NCBI GenBank assembly: GCA_964613695.1 | Contig: CAZTIR010000001.1 | Coordinates: 29,956-93,955, forward strand | DNA length: 64,000 bases | DNA from: Pyrolobus sp964613695 | Lineage (GTDB): Archaea > Thermoproteota > Thermoprotei_A > Sulfolobales > Pyrodictiaceae | Reading direction: 5' to 3' | In this document: piece by piece, positions 1-8,239 of the stretch | How the letters are laid out: every line of letters starts with the position of its first letter | How positions within the stretch are numbered: position 1 is the stretch's first letter | Translations under genes and position numbers: made by a program | The notes under the pieces: generated by a model | What the model was told of the DNA's origin: nothing | The model's database searches: none | The model's input: only the letters and a program-made list of their open reading frames with translations

Positions 1-84
1 CCCCCCGTAGAGGTACTCGAGCAGCGTCGCCTGCCGCGGCAAGACCTCCCCCCAGGCCTATACGAGGCGGCCAGCCGGTTCTAG
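1..84 (+). CDS. C-terminal fragment of an unidentified protein (runs off left edge)
   Basis: An open frame enters from base 1 and closes at TAG (82-84), followed at once by a second TAG. The 27 visible residues end in LYEAASRF and are rich in Arg, Pro and Leu. The frame is convergent with the membrane-protein gene that ends at 99, a normal tail-to-tail arrangement. Too little is visible to name a family, and the call rests only on the open frame and its position. Confidence 0.35.
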   Translation, partial: PPVEVLEQRRLPRQDLPPGLYEAASRF

Positions 85-98
85 TAGAGGACCCCGTA

Positions 99-413
99 TC
101 ACTGGATAAGGGACGCGTATAGGCTAAACCACCATAGTGTGAAAGCGGCGGAGTACGTTATGAACGCGCGTCCTAGTGAGTATTCGAGCCTCTTGTGGAG
201 AGAGAGGAGGCGTGCAGCATAGAAGCCTGTGGCATACGCCGCCGCTACGATAGAGTAGGCCACTATGAGGATGTGGGAGAGGAGGGCGTTAGCAACACCA
301 GCCAGAGATCCCATCACAACGCCCATCACTAGGTTCAGGAGGTCACTCTTCCTCCTCGCCCTCAGCCTCCCCTCCATGCGGGCGAGGAGGCTCGCTCGCC
401 TCTCCTCTACCAA
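99..413 (-). CDS. small integral membrane protein, unknown function
   Basis: 104 residues: a charged, Arg-rich N-terminus (about 1-24), then three hydrophobic segments at roughly 28-46, 48-66 and 82-102. The arrangement of three helices with a basic cytoplasmic N-terminus recalls small archaeal EMC6-like proteins, but no diagnostic motif was seen, so this is only a suggestion. The gene follows the NFACT gene on the same strand and its first 71 nt lie inside that gene's 3' end. A later in-frame ATG (residue 13, base 377) would shorten the overlap to 35 nt and may be the true start. Probably co-transcribed with the NFACT gene. Confidence 0.55.
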   Translation of the reverse strand: MVEERRASLLARMEGRLRARRKSDLLNLVMGVVMGSLAGVANALLSHILIVAYSIVAAAYATGFYAARLLSLHKRLEYSLGRAFITYSAAFTLWWFSLYASLIQ

Positions 414-2364
414 CCTCCACGACCCTAGATGGGCCCGGAAGCCTCCTGATAATCTCGTTGACGTCCAGGCTCTTGGCTAGATACTCCTTCTCTCCCCCAA
501 GTCTCGAGGCGAACAGCCTCTGAAGCCTCTTAGCGAGCCTCGAAGGCTCCTCGTCGCCGGGCACCAGCACCGCGTAGACCAGGCTCCTCCTCCTAACAAG
601 CTCCCTGGGGCCCACAATCACCAGAGGTGCTTCGTCCTCCTCAGCTATGCCGATTGCTAGGCGCAGCTCAACATTCCTGATGTAATTACGGTGCCCGTAG
701 ACCATGAACGCGCCCTTGGTTAGATACTCGCCGGCTGGCGCGGCCTTCGAGACCTGACGGCCCCACACCCAGTACACGTCAACCACGCCCAAGCCCTCCT
801 TCCATGCTCTCGAGTAGCACGCGGCTATCACGGCCGCCTCTCTGAGATCCTCCTCGGGGGGTGTACGCCCCTTCGCGAAGAGCACTACAGCGGGAGCCCC
901 GCGTATATCAGCGTGCATGAAGATATTGTCCTCGCCTAGGTACCGCTTCACTATCGACTCGTTTTGACTCGCATCCCTGCCTCCTATGGCGAGTATCCAG
1001 TGGCTGGTGAACATCCAGTGGTACTTCTCATACCACTCTCTCCTCCTCACACGAGCCCTAGCCCTTCTAACGGCAAGGTCTATCTCGACTCTAAGCTCCT
1101 CGAGCTTACGCCTAAGCTCCTCTAGGCTCTTCTCAGCCCTACTCTTCTTCTTCTCCAGCTCGCCTACCCTACGGTAGAGCTCCGAAATGATGCTAGAGGA
1201 TGTCGCCTTGATACCAGCCTCTATGAGCTCACCGCCAACGCTTATCCTCACAACACCCCTGCTGGGTTCGACATCGACAACGCCCGGGCAGTTGCCCGGT
1301 ATATACTCCCAGCCGCTCTCCTCCCTCATTCTACGAGCACACTCCAAAGCCTCGTCGACGAGCCCGGCGTTCTCCGCCACGATGAGAGCTATCCTCTCGA
1401 GCCTCCTCCTCTTCTCCTCGTACTCTCTGATAAGCTCCTCCGTCTTCCTAATAGCCGCTTCTAGCTTCCCGCGCTCCTCGCGGAGGCGTGAGACTGCCTC
1501 CTCGACAGCCCTAGCCTTCTCGAGCTCCACGAAATACTCGTCAAGGGCTCTTGAGAAGCTCTCAAAGCTCTTGTAGCGGCCCTCGTGGAGCGTGGGCTTG
1601 AAAGGCGTAGCCGTTAGCACTAAACCCTCCTCGTCGTAGACCAGGTAGCCTCTCCCCTCGAGAGACTCCCGGTAGATGCTCTTCAGAGTCTCGACTATAG
1701 ACTCTATGTCGCCCCTCCCCAGGCTCTCGACGGGCGCGGTCTTGTCTATGCCCGCCCTGTGTAGAGCCTCCTCTATGACCTCGCCTGGGTAGCCAAGCCT
1801 CCTCACCAGAACCCTAACAGCCTCGCCGCTGGCGCCCCGCAGCCTCTCCACAACAGCCTCTACTGTTAGCTCCTCGGGGTGTATGGCTACCGGTGGCGGC
1901 GGCCTATACTCAACACCCCTCTTTACGACTCGATCCCTCATCTCCCTAGCCTCACTAACCTGTAGTATCAAGCCCTTCTCGTCGAGAAGCGCTAGCACCC
2001 CCCTCGGCAGGACCTCGGCTACAAGCTTCTTGCCGCTGCTAAACTCGAAGACTATTATCCGCTCGAAGCCCAGCTGCCTCACAGCCTCCAGCCTAGAGCC
2101 TCTAAGGTGTTTACGAAGAGCCATCACGAGTGGCGGGGGCTGCCCCTTACCGCTGACATCGTAGCTTGTCTCGTGCACCCGGCGCGACGGCTCGACTATC
2201 ACTCTAGCGTCTCGGCCCCCGCGTAGGCGGAGGAGGAAGGTATTCTCGAACACCTCGTATATGTTGACGAGCCTCGCTCCCCGGAGCGCCTCCAGCTCCC
2301 TAGCCACGCTGGCGACGTCGAAGGCTGTCATGCTGGTCTTTCTCTTAGCCACCTTGTCTACCAC
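343..2364 (-). CDS. NFACT / Rqc2 (RqcH) homologue, ribosome-associated quality control
   Basis: 673 residues. The N-terminal NFACT-N domain begins with MTAFDVASVARELE at residue 12 and continues with the typical NxYxxxxxTFLLRLR block. A helix-hairpin region follows, then two long coiled coils (about 265-320 and 385-430), and then a C-terminal NFACT-R domain containing HWMFTSHW, the conserved GGRDASQNE and a VWGRQVSKAAPAGEYLTKGAF motif. Family members bind 60S/50S subunits carrying stalled peptidyl-tRNA and, in bacteria and eukaryotes, recruit tRNA to add C-terminal tails. The length is normal. The ATG at residue 12 (2331) may be the true start rather than the GTG at 2364. It is divergent from priL. 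Confidence 0.9.
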   Translation of the reverse strand: MVDKVAKRKTSMTAFDVASVARELEALRGARLVNIYEVFENTFLLRLRGGRDARVIVEPSRRVHETSYDVSGKGQPPPLVMALRKHLRGSRLEAVRQLGFERIIVFEFSSGKKLVAEVLPRGVLALLDEKGLILQVSEAREMRDRVVKRGVEYRPPPPVAIHPEELTVEAVVERLRGASGEAVRVLVRRLGYPGEVIEEALHRAGIDKTAPVESLGRGDIESIVETLKSIYRESLEGRGYLVYDEEGLVLTATPFKPTLHEGRYKSFESFSRALDEYFVELEKARAVEEAVSRLREERGKLEAAIRKTEELIREYEEKRRRLERIALIVAENAGLVDEALECARRMREESGWEYIPGNCPGVVDVEPSRGVVRISVGGELIEAGIKATSSSIISELYRRVGELEKKKSRAEKSLEELRRKLEELRVEIDLAVRRARARVRRREWYEKYHWMFTSHWILAIGGRDASQNESIVKRYLGEDNIFMHADIRGAPAVVLFAKGRTPPEEDLREAAVIAACYSRAWKEGLGVVDVYWVWGRQVSKAAPAGEYLTKGAFMVYGHRNYIRNVELRLAIGIAEEDEAPLVIVGPRELVRRRSLVYAVLVPGDEEPSRLAKRLQRLFASRLGGEKEYLAKSLDVNEIIRRLPGPSRVVEVGRGEASEPPRPHGGEAEGEEEE

Positions 2365-2387
2365 CCAGCTAGCCTCCAGGCCCCAGC

Positions 2388-2397
2388 CCTTATACCG
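2388..2397 (+). promoter_or_regulatory. TATA box for priL
   Basis: CTTATACC lies about 25-30 nt ahead of the GTG at 2421, so the transcript would begin close to that start codon. It sits in the 56-bp gap between the divergent NFACT and priL genes. Confidence 0.5.
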
Positions 2398-2420
2398 TAA
2401 TCCGGCGGCTAGAGTGTAGA

Positions 2421-3659
2421 GTGTGGGAGGCGCGGCTAGAGGGCATGAGGCTTGACACCCGGAGCCCGGCCACCGTGATAAACGCCTCCCTGTACCCCTT
2501 CACCGTGGACCTGGAGCAGTTTGTGAGGAGGAGGTACGGCCCCGTCTCCTACGACACCGTCATGCTTAGACAGGAGGTTGTCGAGAGGGCTCTTGAGAGG
2601 CTTAGGGAGGCTGTAGAGAGGGGCGTCATAGAGTCGGAGCCGGGTAGCTCGGAGGTTGAGGTCCTAGCCTTCTACCTGGGGCTTCTCGTGGCGGCGCTCC
2701 TCCGCGACAAGTGGCTCGTATCGAGGTATGCTCTGGCGGAGGCGGAGAGGGCTTACAAGACGCTACTCGAGGAGAGTGATGACGTGATACTCGCAGTAGC
2801 TAGGAAGATTGGTGTGGGGCTGGAGTATAGCGGGGATGGGTTGAAGCTACCCTACGCGGTTACGAGCACTGGTCTAGTGCTCTACCACGAGTACAACTAC
2901 TCTATGAGCGTATTCGAGTACGCTAGGCTTGCGCGCAGGCTTAGCGGCGACCCGAGGTGGAAGCTAACAAACCAGCTCGTTACACAGGGCCGCGTGTACC
3001 TGGAGAGGAGGAGTGTCGTACGCCTCCTCAAAGAGGCGATAATGGAGTACGTGGAGAGGCTCGCACGCGCATTCGAGGAGACCCGTGTAGATAAGATACC
3101 GGATGAGCTCTCCAAGCTCCTCGAGGAGGCTAGGAGGATACTCGAGGAGGCTAGGCCTAAGCCGAAGATAGAGAGGACTGGTGCACGCATACGCATCAAG
3201 CTCCCCAAGGGCTATGTGGTCGAGGAGGCTTTCCCGCCCTGCATGAGGGATATACTCGAGAGGGCTAGGAGAGGCGAGCACCTCAGCCACCACGAGAGGT
3301 TCGCGATTGCAACGTTCCTCCTCAACCTGGGAGTCGATATAGACAGGGTTGTTGACGTGTTCCGCAACATGCCAGACTTTAACGAGAAGATTGCACGATA
3401 CCAGGTTGAGCACCTGGCGGGGCTGAGGGGCTCTGGGAAGAAGTACCGCACCTATAGCTGCGAGAAGATGAGGTCACTCGGCATATGCAAGGGCGACTGC
3501 GGCACAAGGAACCCGATACAAGCCTACTACCGCAACCTCAAACAGCTAGTGAAGGAGGGGAGGCTGCGACTAGAGTCTATAAGCGGGGGCTCTGGCGGGG
3601 AGGGTGGGGAGGCTAATGTCGGCGAGGAGGGCGAGGAGACCAGCCCCTCAGCCGGCTGA
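2421..3659 (+). CDS. priL: DNA primase large subunit PriL
   Basis: 412 residues. PriL pairs with catalytic PriS to make RNA/DNA primers for replication. The N-terminal all-alpha region (LYPFTVDLEQFVRRRYG) and the C-terminal Fe-S domain are both recognisable. The C-terminal domain holds four candidate [4Fe-4S] cysteines: Cys274 in FPPCMRD, Cys347 in YSCEKM, and Cys356 and Cys360 in GICKGDC. Between them is the conserved HHERFAIATFLLNLG helix. The C-terminal 25 residues are Gly/Glu-rich and disordered-looking. The GTG at 2421 fits the TATA box spacing, and the ATG at 2445 is the alternative. The 3' end overlaps the S25e gene by 44 nt. PriS is not in this window. Confidence 0.95.
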   Translation: MWEARLEGMRLDTRSPATVINASLYPFTVDLEQFVRRRYGPVSYDTVMLRQEVVERALERLREAVERGVIESEPGSSEVEVLAFYLGLLVAALLRDKWLVSRYALAEAERAYKTLLEESDDVILAVARKIGVGLEYSGDGLKLPYAVTSTGLVLYHEYNYSMSVFEYARLARRLSGDPRWKLTNQLVTQGRVYLERRSVVRLLKEAIMEYVERLARAFEETRVDKIPDELSKLLEEARRILEEARPKPKIERTGARIRIKLPKGYVVEEAFPPCMRDILERARRGEHLSHHERFAIATFLLNLGVDIDRVVDVFRNMPDFNEKIARYQVEHLAGLRGSGKKYRTYSCEKMRSLGICKGDCGTRNPIQAYYRNLKQLVKEGRLRLESISGGSGGEGGEANVGEEGEETSPSAG

Positions 3660-3888
3660 GACCGCTGCCAGGGCTAGGCTCGAGGTAGAGGTCCCGGAGA
3701 GCCTCTACCAGAGGATCAAGAGGGAGATTGTGAGAGAGAAGTTTGTGACGCCCTACATGCTGGCCGAGAGGTACAACATGACCATAACCCTCGCTAAGAG
3801 GGTGCTGAGGAGGCTCGTTAGAGAGGGCGTCCTCAGAGTATACTCGTATAACAGGAGAGCGCCGATATACGTGCCTGCGGGTAGCTAA
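3616..3888 (+). CDS. rps25e: ribosomal protein S25e
   Basis: About 90 residues. A basic, Pro/Ala-rich N-terminal tail is followed by a winged-helix body (EVPESLYQRIKREIVREKFV, then ITLAKRVLRRLVREGVLRVY), the usual S25e pattern. S25e sits on the 30S head and is found in Thermoproteota and eukaryotes. The ATG at 3616 is preferred because a GGGGAGG element lies just upstream; a GTG at 3604 is also in frame. The gene starts inside the end of priL, which suggests translational coupling of a replication gene and a ribosomal gene. Confidence 0.9.
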   Translation: MSARRARRPAPQPAETAARARLEVEVPESLYQRIKREIVREKFVTPYMLAERYNMTITLAKRVLRRLVREGVLRVYSYNRRAPIYVPAGS

Positions 3889-3904
3889 CCACCGGGGCCT
3901 CGTT

Positions 3905-4717
3905 TTGAAGCTGCAGGTCTACACCGAGCCCCCGCTGAGTGTGGCGGAGCAGGTTCTCCGAGAGGCTTTCTCAAAGAAGCGCTTCGTGACAATGCTCTGC
4001 AGGTGTAGCGTGGTCTACGAGGGTAGGAGCGCCACCATCCTCGGCGAGGGGGATAGGCTCGTAATAGTCAAACCTGATGGGGCCGTGCTGGTTCACAGGC
4101 CGCGGGGCTACTCGCCGGTCAACTGGCAGCCGGATAGTCAGGTTCTAGAGGCTAGGCTTGACGAGCAGGACGTGCTCGTGGTTAGGAGTGTTAGGGCTAA
4201 GCCCCGCGAGGTTCTAGAGGCTCGCATCTCCAGGGTATACCTCATAACGATCGCGGAGGGTATGGAGGATCACGCCGAGTTCCAAGAGCTTATGGACGAG
4301 GCCGAGATTAGGGATGTTCTAGCATCCCACCCTGATCTCATAGAGCCTGGTCTCCGTGTTGTCCGGGTCGAGAAGAGGATGGGTAGGAGCGGCTACGCCG
4401 ACATATACGCTGTCGATAGTGAGGGTAGGCACGTGATCATAGAGGTTAAGAGGGTTACAGCGGGCAGGGAGGCTGTAGAACAGTTGAAGAGATACGTGGA
4501 CACCTGGCGCCGGGAGAACCCCGGTGCGCCAGTTCGAGGCATACTAGCGGCGCCTAGCATCACGGAGCCTGCTGCAAGGCTCCTACGCGAGTATGGCCTC
4601 GAGTTTAAACGGATAGACTTGAAGCAGGTGAGGAGCATAGCCTCTAGGGAGAGGAGGGCTTCGAAGCAACCATCCCTGCTATCCTTTGTCGGGAGGAGGG
4701 GTGAGGGGGCTCAGTAG
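3905..4717 (+). CDS. nucS: endonuclease NucS (EndoMS), ssDNA/mismatch nuclease
   Basis: 270 residues, the normal length. The N-terminal beta-barrel dimerisation domain contains the conserved LCRCSVVYEGRSAT and HRPRGYSPVNWQP. The C-terminal restriction-like nuclease domain shows the PD-(D/E)xK residues in GRSGYADIYAVD (Asp) and HVIIEVKR (Glu-x-Lys). NucS/EndoMS cuts at mismatches or branched ssDNA in partnership with PCNA, whose gene lies 15 kb away in this window. The C-terminal tail ends QPSLLSFVGRR, which could hold a PCNA-binding box. It starts at TTG, 16 nt after S25e, so priL-S25e-nucS looks like one operon. Confidence 0.93.
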   Translation: MKLQVYTEPPLSVAEQVLREAFSKKRFVTMLCRCSVVYEGRSATILGEGDRLVIVKPDGAVLVHRPRGYSPVNWQPDSQVLEARLDEQDVLVVRSVRAKPREVLEARISRVYLITIAEGMEDHAEFQELMDEAEIRDVLASHPDLIEPGLRVVRVEKRMGRSGYADIYAVDSEGRHVIIEVKRVTAGREAVEQLKRYVDTWRRENPGAPVRGILAAPSITEPAARLLREYGLEFKRIDLKQVRSIASRERRASKQPSLLSFVGRRGEGAQ

Positions 4718-4772
4718 GCTAATCCCATCCTCATCGCACCGCGCTCCGGGGGCCTGGAAGTCGTCACGGCCC

Positions 4773-5534
4773 CTAGCCTAGAATGTCTGCTGGTGCTATC
4801 AGCTCATCGGCCTTCACCCTGCACCCCATCCGCTTCAACATGTGTCTCAACGCGTATGAGTCCCTGTTCTCCGTCGCCTGCGTCAAGTACTCTAGGCTCT
4901 CGTAGTCGCCGTTGAGGGCATCTAGCCCTATCCCCTCGAGCTCCTCCAGGCACTCCTCGTCGACGAAGCGGAGTAGTTTGTACGTGGAGGAGGGTATCAC
5001 CCCGCTATCCAGCACCCCCTCGCCGTCATCGAGTATGATGCGGATGTCCTTGTCTATGCCCCTTAGCCTAGCCGCCGCTATGAGCGCGTAAGCGTGGCCA
5101 GCTAGCCTAGCGTCGAGGCCCTCCGGCGACGGTGTGTCCCGCAGCGCCTCGAGTAGCGAGTGTAGCGTCGAGGATATGTCCTCAAGCGGGTGGTAGAGGA
5201 GGTGCCTCCAGTCGATAGCCACAAGCAGCCCCTCCCTCGCAAGCGGCTCGTTATAGGCGAGCCCCGAGTCGATGTAGAGCCTCGAGTATATCCTCCTATC
5301 CCCGCGGCCGTAGCGTACAACCCTCCCCTCGATAACCGGGGCTAGCGTATCCCTTCTCCTGCGGGGGAAGGGTATGGGTAGGCGCCTCCTCCCCCCACCC
5401 TCGTACATCACTACCAGCGCGTCCTCATCCTGGTTGTAGCTCTCGACGCTGCCCGCCAACAGCAGACCAGCCAGTAGCACGTCGCGTACCTGATCGTAGC
5501 GGGGGCTTGGTGGCATGTATAGCAGCATCCGCAT
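4773..5534 (-). CDS. conserved-looking hypothetical protein
   Basis: About 253 residues and soluble, with no recognised motif. It begins MRMLLYMPPSPRYDQVRDVL and has an Arg-rich loop (RRRLPIPFPRRRR) near residue 50. A central segment, YIDSGLAYNEPLA then LLVAIDWRHLLYHP, is acidic and aromatic. The C-terminal half is helical. The ATG at 5534 is preferred over an upstream TTG at 5576 because a GGAGGTTGTG ribosome-binding site lies just in front of it. It is directly downstream of the CDP-alcohol phosphatidyltransferase gene and probably co-transcribed. I cannot assign a function. Confidence 0.6.
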   Translation of the reverse strand: MRMLLYMPPSPRYDQVRDVLLAGLLLAGSVESYNQDEDALVVMYEGGGRRRLPIPFPRRRRDTLAPVIEGRVVRYGRGDRRIYSRLYIDSGLAYNEPLAREGLLVAIDWRHLLYHPLEDISSTLHSLLEALRDTPSPEGLDARLAGHAYALIAAARLRGIDKDIRIILDDGEGVLDSGVIPSSTYKLLRFVDEECLEELEGIGLDALNGDYESLEYLTQATENRDSYALRHMLKRMGCRVKADELIAPADILG

Positions 5535-5576
5535 GACACAACCTCCACTACTATGAGAGAGCTGGTTGAGGGCCAA

Positions 5577-6158
5577 TCAACCCATCCTCGCCAACACCCT
5601 ATACAATGCTAGAGAGCGGTGCACAAGAGCCACCGTCGCGGCTGCGGCATAGGCGTAGAGGAGGTAGAGTGCTGGGAGAGAGCCGCCCACCGCGTACAAC
5701 ACCAGTATCGCTAGCTGCAACGGGAGCCTCTCACCCCTCTCGAGGAAACCCACCCCCTCCATCCTACTACACGCGGCCGCCTCCGCCCTAGCCCTGGCAT
5801 AGCTATACACGAGGGTCACTGCTATCAGGTAGGCGATGAGGGTGGATGGCGCGAAGACGCTAAAGGAGTATGTCACCGCGGCGTCGGAGATGCGGTCGCA
5901 CAGCGAGTCTAGAAACCCGCCAGCCTTGCTCACCATGTTATAGGCTCGCGCCACGGCACCATCCAACGCGTCGAGGAGGCCGCCGAGCGCAACCAGCACG
6001 ATACCCTCGGCGAGCCTACCGTAGAGCACCGCCGCCGCGCCTAGGAGGGTGGCGAGGAGGCCTAGGAGGGTGTAGAGGTTTGGATGGGGAGGCAGTCTTG
6101 AGGCTACGCGGCTGATAAGAGGTGATACCCTGGAGCGGAGCCGTGGGACTAGCACCAT
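5577..6158 (-). CDS. CDP-alcohol phosphatidyltransferase (archaeal phospholipid head-group synthase)
   Basis: About 193 residues with several membrane segments. The full catalytic motif DxxDGxxARxxxxxSKxGGxxDSxxDRxxD is present in the stretch beginning DALDGAVARAYN and ending DSLCDRISD. These enzymes replace CMP on CDP-archaeol with an alcohol or a phospho-inositol. The SK-GG variant and short length fit archaetidylinositol-phosphate-type synthases, but the acceptor cannot be proved from sequence. I chose the ATG at 6158; a second ATG at 6176 is possible. Upstream in-frame codons extend to 6338 but give a non-membrane, low-complexity N-terminus and would overlap the divergent gene at 6280. 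Confidence 0.88.
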   Translation of the reverse strand: MVLVPRLRSRVSPLISRVASRLPPHPNLYTLLGLLATLLGAAAVLYGRLAEGIVLVALGGLLDALDGAVARAYNMVSKAGGFLDSLCDRISDAAVTYSFSVFAPSTLIAYLIAVTLVYSYARARAEAAACSRMEGVGFLERGERLPLQLAILVLYAVGGSLPALYLLYAYAAAATVALVHRSLALYRVLARMG

Positions 6159-6279
6159 AACCCTACAGCCTCTCATATCTCCTGCACGGGGGCAGGGTAT
6201 AGAGGGCTGTGATGACTGCACGTCAATCCGATGCGATGAGGTTAACGGCCGTGAGCTGAGCCCGGCACGCCGGGAGGGC

Positions 6280-6795
6280 TTGACCGGTTTGCCGCGTCTA
6301 ACGCTATACCAGCACCCCCACGACGCGTGCCCCTCCACGGTGAGCGCTAGAGGGCTCCTCGTGACACCGCCCTCGATATGCCCGTATAGCTACCGGCCCC
6401 TCCTAGCGGCGAGGGGCTCGTACTTCGAGCTCGTCGACGAGGATGGGGGTAGGGTTACAGAGCCCTGCGGCTCGGTCATAGAGTATTCTGGTAGGCGTCT
6501 ACTACTCCTCTGCAGGGAGCCGCTCCTGGACGAGAAGTGCATCGATGTCGACGCGGTTGTTGTGACGGTTAGGCACTGGGCTAGGCCGGGGCGCGCGCTG
6601 CAAGAGGCTAGGAGGCTCGCAGCCAGGCTCATGAGTCTCTCGTGGTTGTGCAACGCGCCCGTGCTATTCGTGAACGTGTGGGGGTTTACGAGGAGCCGGG
6701 CTTACACGGGGTACACTGGAGTATACGACTATGAGCGTAGCACACCCCTACACCTGGGCGTCGAGGGCGACGGTAGAGTCCCCGTCTACCTCTAG
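6280..6795 (+). CDS. hypothetical protein
   Basis: 171 residues, unrecognised. It contains about six cysteines scattered through the first two thirds (DACPST, SICPYS, TEPCGS, LLLCREP, EKCIDV, WLCNAP). The middle has an alternating beta pattern (CIDVDAVVVTVRHW) and the C-terminal part is aromatic (NVWGFTRSRAYTGYTGVYDYE). The TTG at 6280 follows a GGAGGG element very closely, so the exact start is uncertain. The last 4 nt overlap the convergent zinc-ribbon gene. Codon usage is like that of its neighbours. Confidence 0.5.
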   Translation: MTGLPRLTLYQHPHDACPSTVSARGLLVTPPSICPYSYRPLLAARGSYFELVDEDGGRVTEPCGSVIEYSGRRLLLLCREPLLDEKCIDVDAVVVTVRHWARPGRALQEARRLAARLMSLSWLCNAPVLFVNVWGFTRSRAYTGYTGVYDYERSTPLHLGVEGDGRVPVYL

Positions 6796-7640
6796 AGCAC
6801 TACTACACGCCTCCGCAGGGAGGGCCTCCGAGCAGGCCTCCTGTCGAGAAGGGGGACCCTCCGGCCACACTTGGGGCACTCCACCGGGCCGGGCTTCTCG
6901 GGGGGCTCGTAACGCCTCACAACCCTCCAGGGCCTCCTCTCTACGAGAACCTCGCCACAATAGGGGCACATGAAGTCCATGACAGTGTAGCTCGTGTCGT
7001 TGTGTAGGAAGACCGGTAGCTTCTCCTCGTCGCGCAGCTTCTTAACCGCCCGGTATGCCTCATCCCAGAGCGCGTCGTCGAGAACCACGACTGTCAACGG
7101 GGAGCGCCTCCTAGCTATATCGGAGAGTATTGTCTTCGCGCCACGCTTCGCATACGGGAAGAGGATTTCATAGTGCACCCCCAGCTCTGGGAGAGAGTCT
7201 AGGAAGTCGTAGACCCTCGTATAGCCCCGCGGAGGAGCCTCGGGGGCGAAGACAGCGAGCTCAACAACAACCGCGTCCACGAGGCCGCGGAGCCCGCTTG
7301 GGGCTTCGACGAGCCCCAGCGTCTTTACGACTCGTATAACGCCAAGCTCTCCGAGCTCGCGGAGCAACACACCCCACTCCTCGTCACCCGCCACAACCTC
7401 TAGCGGATCGGGGCCGTCGATGTAGACTACCTCGGCTCGGGTGAGCCTAACCTTGTCTATCACCACCTCGGGCTCCACGCTCTTCTCTAGCACGGCTTGC
7501 GAGCGGTACTCGTCCCACCAGCAGCGCTTACACTCAAAACCACCACCCTTCACAACGAGACGCAACACTAGACAATCGGGGCAGATGCTGTACAGCTGGG
7601 CATCCTCCGCTCTAGCAAGCTCACCCGCAACTATCCTCAA
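6792..7640 (-). CDS. two-zinc-ribbon protein, possibly a degenerate radical-SAM-like barrel
   Basis: 282 residues. A zinc-ribbon-like pair near the N-terminus (CPDC at about 20 and CKRC about 15 residues later) and another near the C-terminus (CPYCG, then CPKCG) bracket an alpha/beta core. The core runs through segments such as VVYIDGPDPLEVV, VDAVVVELAVF and VHYEILFPYAKRG. That order of strands resembles activating-enzyme radical SAM proteins, but the CxxxCxxC cluster motif is absent, so any such relationship is inference only. It starts at TTG and lies 12 nt downstream of folE, so it is likely in the same transcript. The function is unknown. Confidence 0.55.
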   Translation of the reverse strand: MRIVAGELARAEDAQLYSICPDCLVLRLVVKGGGFECKRCWWDEYRSQAVLEKSVEPEVVIDKVRLTRAEVVYIDGPDPLEVVAGDEEWGVLLRELGELGVIRVVKTLGLVEAPSGLRGLVDAVVVELAVFAPEAPPRGYTRVYDFLDSLPELGVHYEILFPYAKRGAKTILSDIARRRSPLTVVVLDDALWDEAYRAVKKLRDEEKLPVFLHNDTSYTVMDFMCPYCGEVLVERRPWRVVRRYEPPEKPGPVECPKCGRRVPLLDRRPARRPSLRRRVVVL

Positions 7641-7652
7641 AACACGCCACCC

Positions 7653-8225
7653 TTACAACGACACGAGCCTAGCCAAGCGGTACGGTGCTATCAGGTCGTA
7701 CACCTCTTTCTTCAGCCACGGGTCTCTCCGGAACTCGCCCCTAAGCGCCGCGACGACGGTCGGCGCTGGCGTCCTCACGCCCCTCATCGCCATGCAGAGG
7801 TGGACGGCCTCCGTGACAACCATCACATCCTCGCTGCCAGTGGCCCTCTCAACCTCCTCCGCTATCTGCTGCGTCATCCTCTCCTGTATCTGCAGCCTGC
7901 TCGCAAACCTCCTCACAATCCTCACGAGCTTCGAGAGGCCTATGACGCGGCCGCGGGGCAGGTAGGCTACGTGAGCGACCCCGAAGAAGGGGAGGAGGTG
8001 GTGCTCGCAGAGGCTGTAGAAGCGTATTCCCGCCACAACCACCAGGTCGCTCTCCTCGGTGAACCAGGCGTACTCGTCGCCGCCCCCGTACCCCGAGAGT
8101 ATCTCCGCGATAGCCTCCGCGAAGCGCCTGGGGGTCTCGCGCAGCCCCTCGCGCGACGGGTCCTCGCCAACAGCCTCTATGATGAGCCTCGCGGCCATCT
8201 CCAACTTCTCCTTGTCTATCGGCAT
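7653..8225 (-). CDS. folE: GTP cyclohydrolase I, type IA (FolE)
   Basis: About 190 residues. It converts GTP to dihydroneopterin triphosphate, the first pterin step. The zinc and catalytic motifs are intact: SLCEHHLLPF (zinc Cys and His) and HLCMAMRGV (second zinc Cys). The family block GEDPSREGLRETPRRFA is near the N-terminus and RLQIQERMTQQIA lies in the centre. Many archaea use the unrelated MptA (FolE2) instead, so a clear type IA enzyme is informative about this lineage's pterin pathway. The ATG at 8225 is preferred over the GTG at 8234 because of the GGGGGTGTG just upstream. Confidence 0.95.
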   Translation of the reverse strand: MPIDKEKLEMAARLIIEAVGEDPSREGLRETPRRFAEAIAEILSGYGGGDEYAWFTEESDLVVVAGIRFYSLCEHHLLPFFGVAHVAYLPRGRVIGLSKLVRIVRRFASRLQIQERMTQQIAEEVERATGSEDVMVVTEAVHLCMAMRGVRTPAPTVVAALRGEFRRDPWLKKEVYDLIAPYRLARLVSL

Positions 8226-8239
8226 CCTGCACACACCCC

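Noticed and set aside
5577..6338. A longer CDP-alcohol phosphatidyltransferase beginning at 6338.
   Set aside because: The extra 60 residues are Arg/Ser/Pro-rich and unlike the family, and they overlap the divergent gene starting at 6280; the ATG at 6158 gives a normal-length enzyme.
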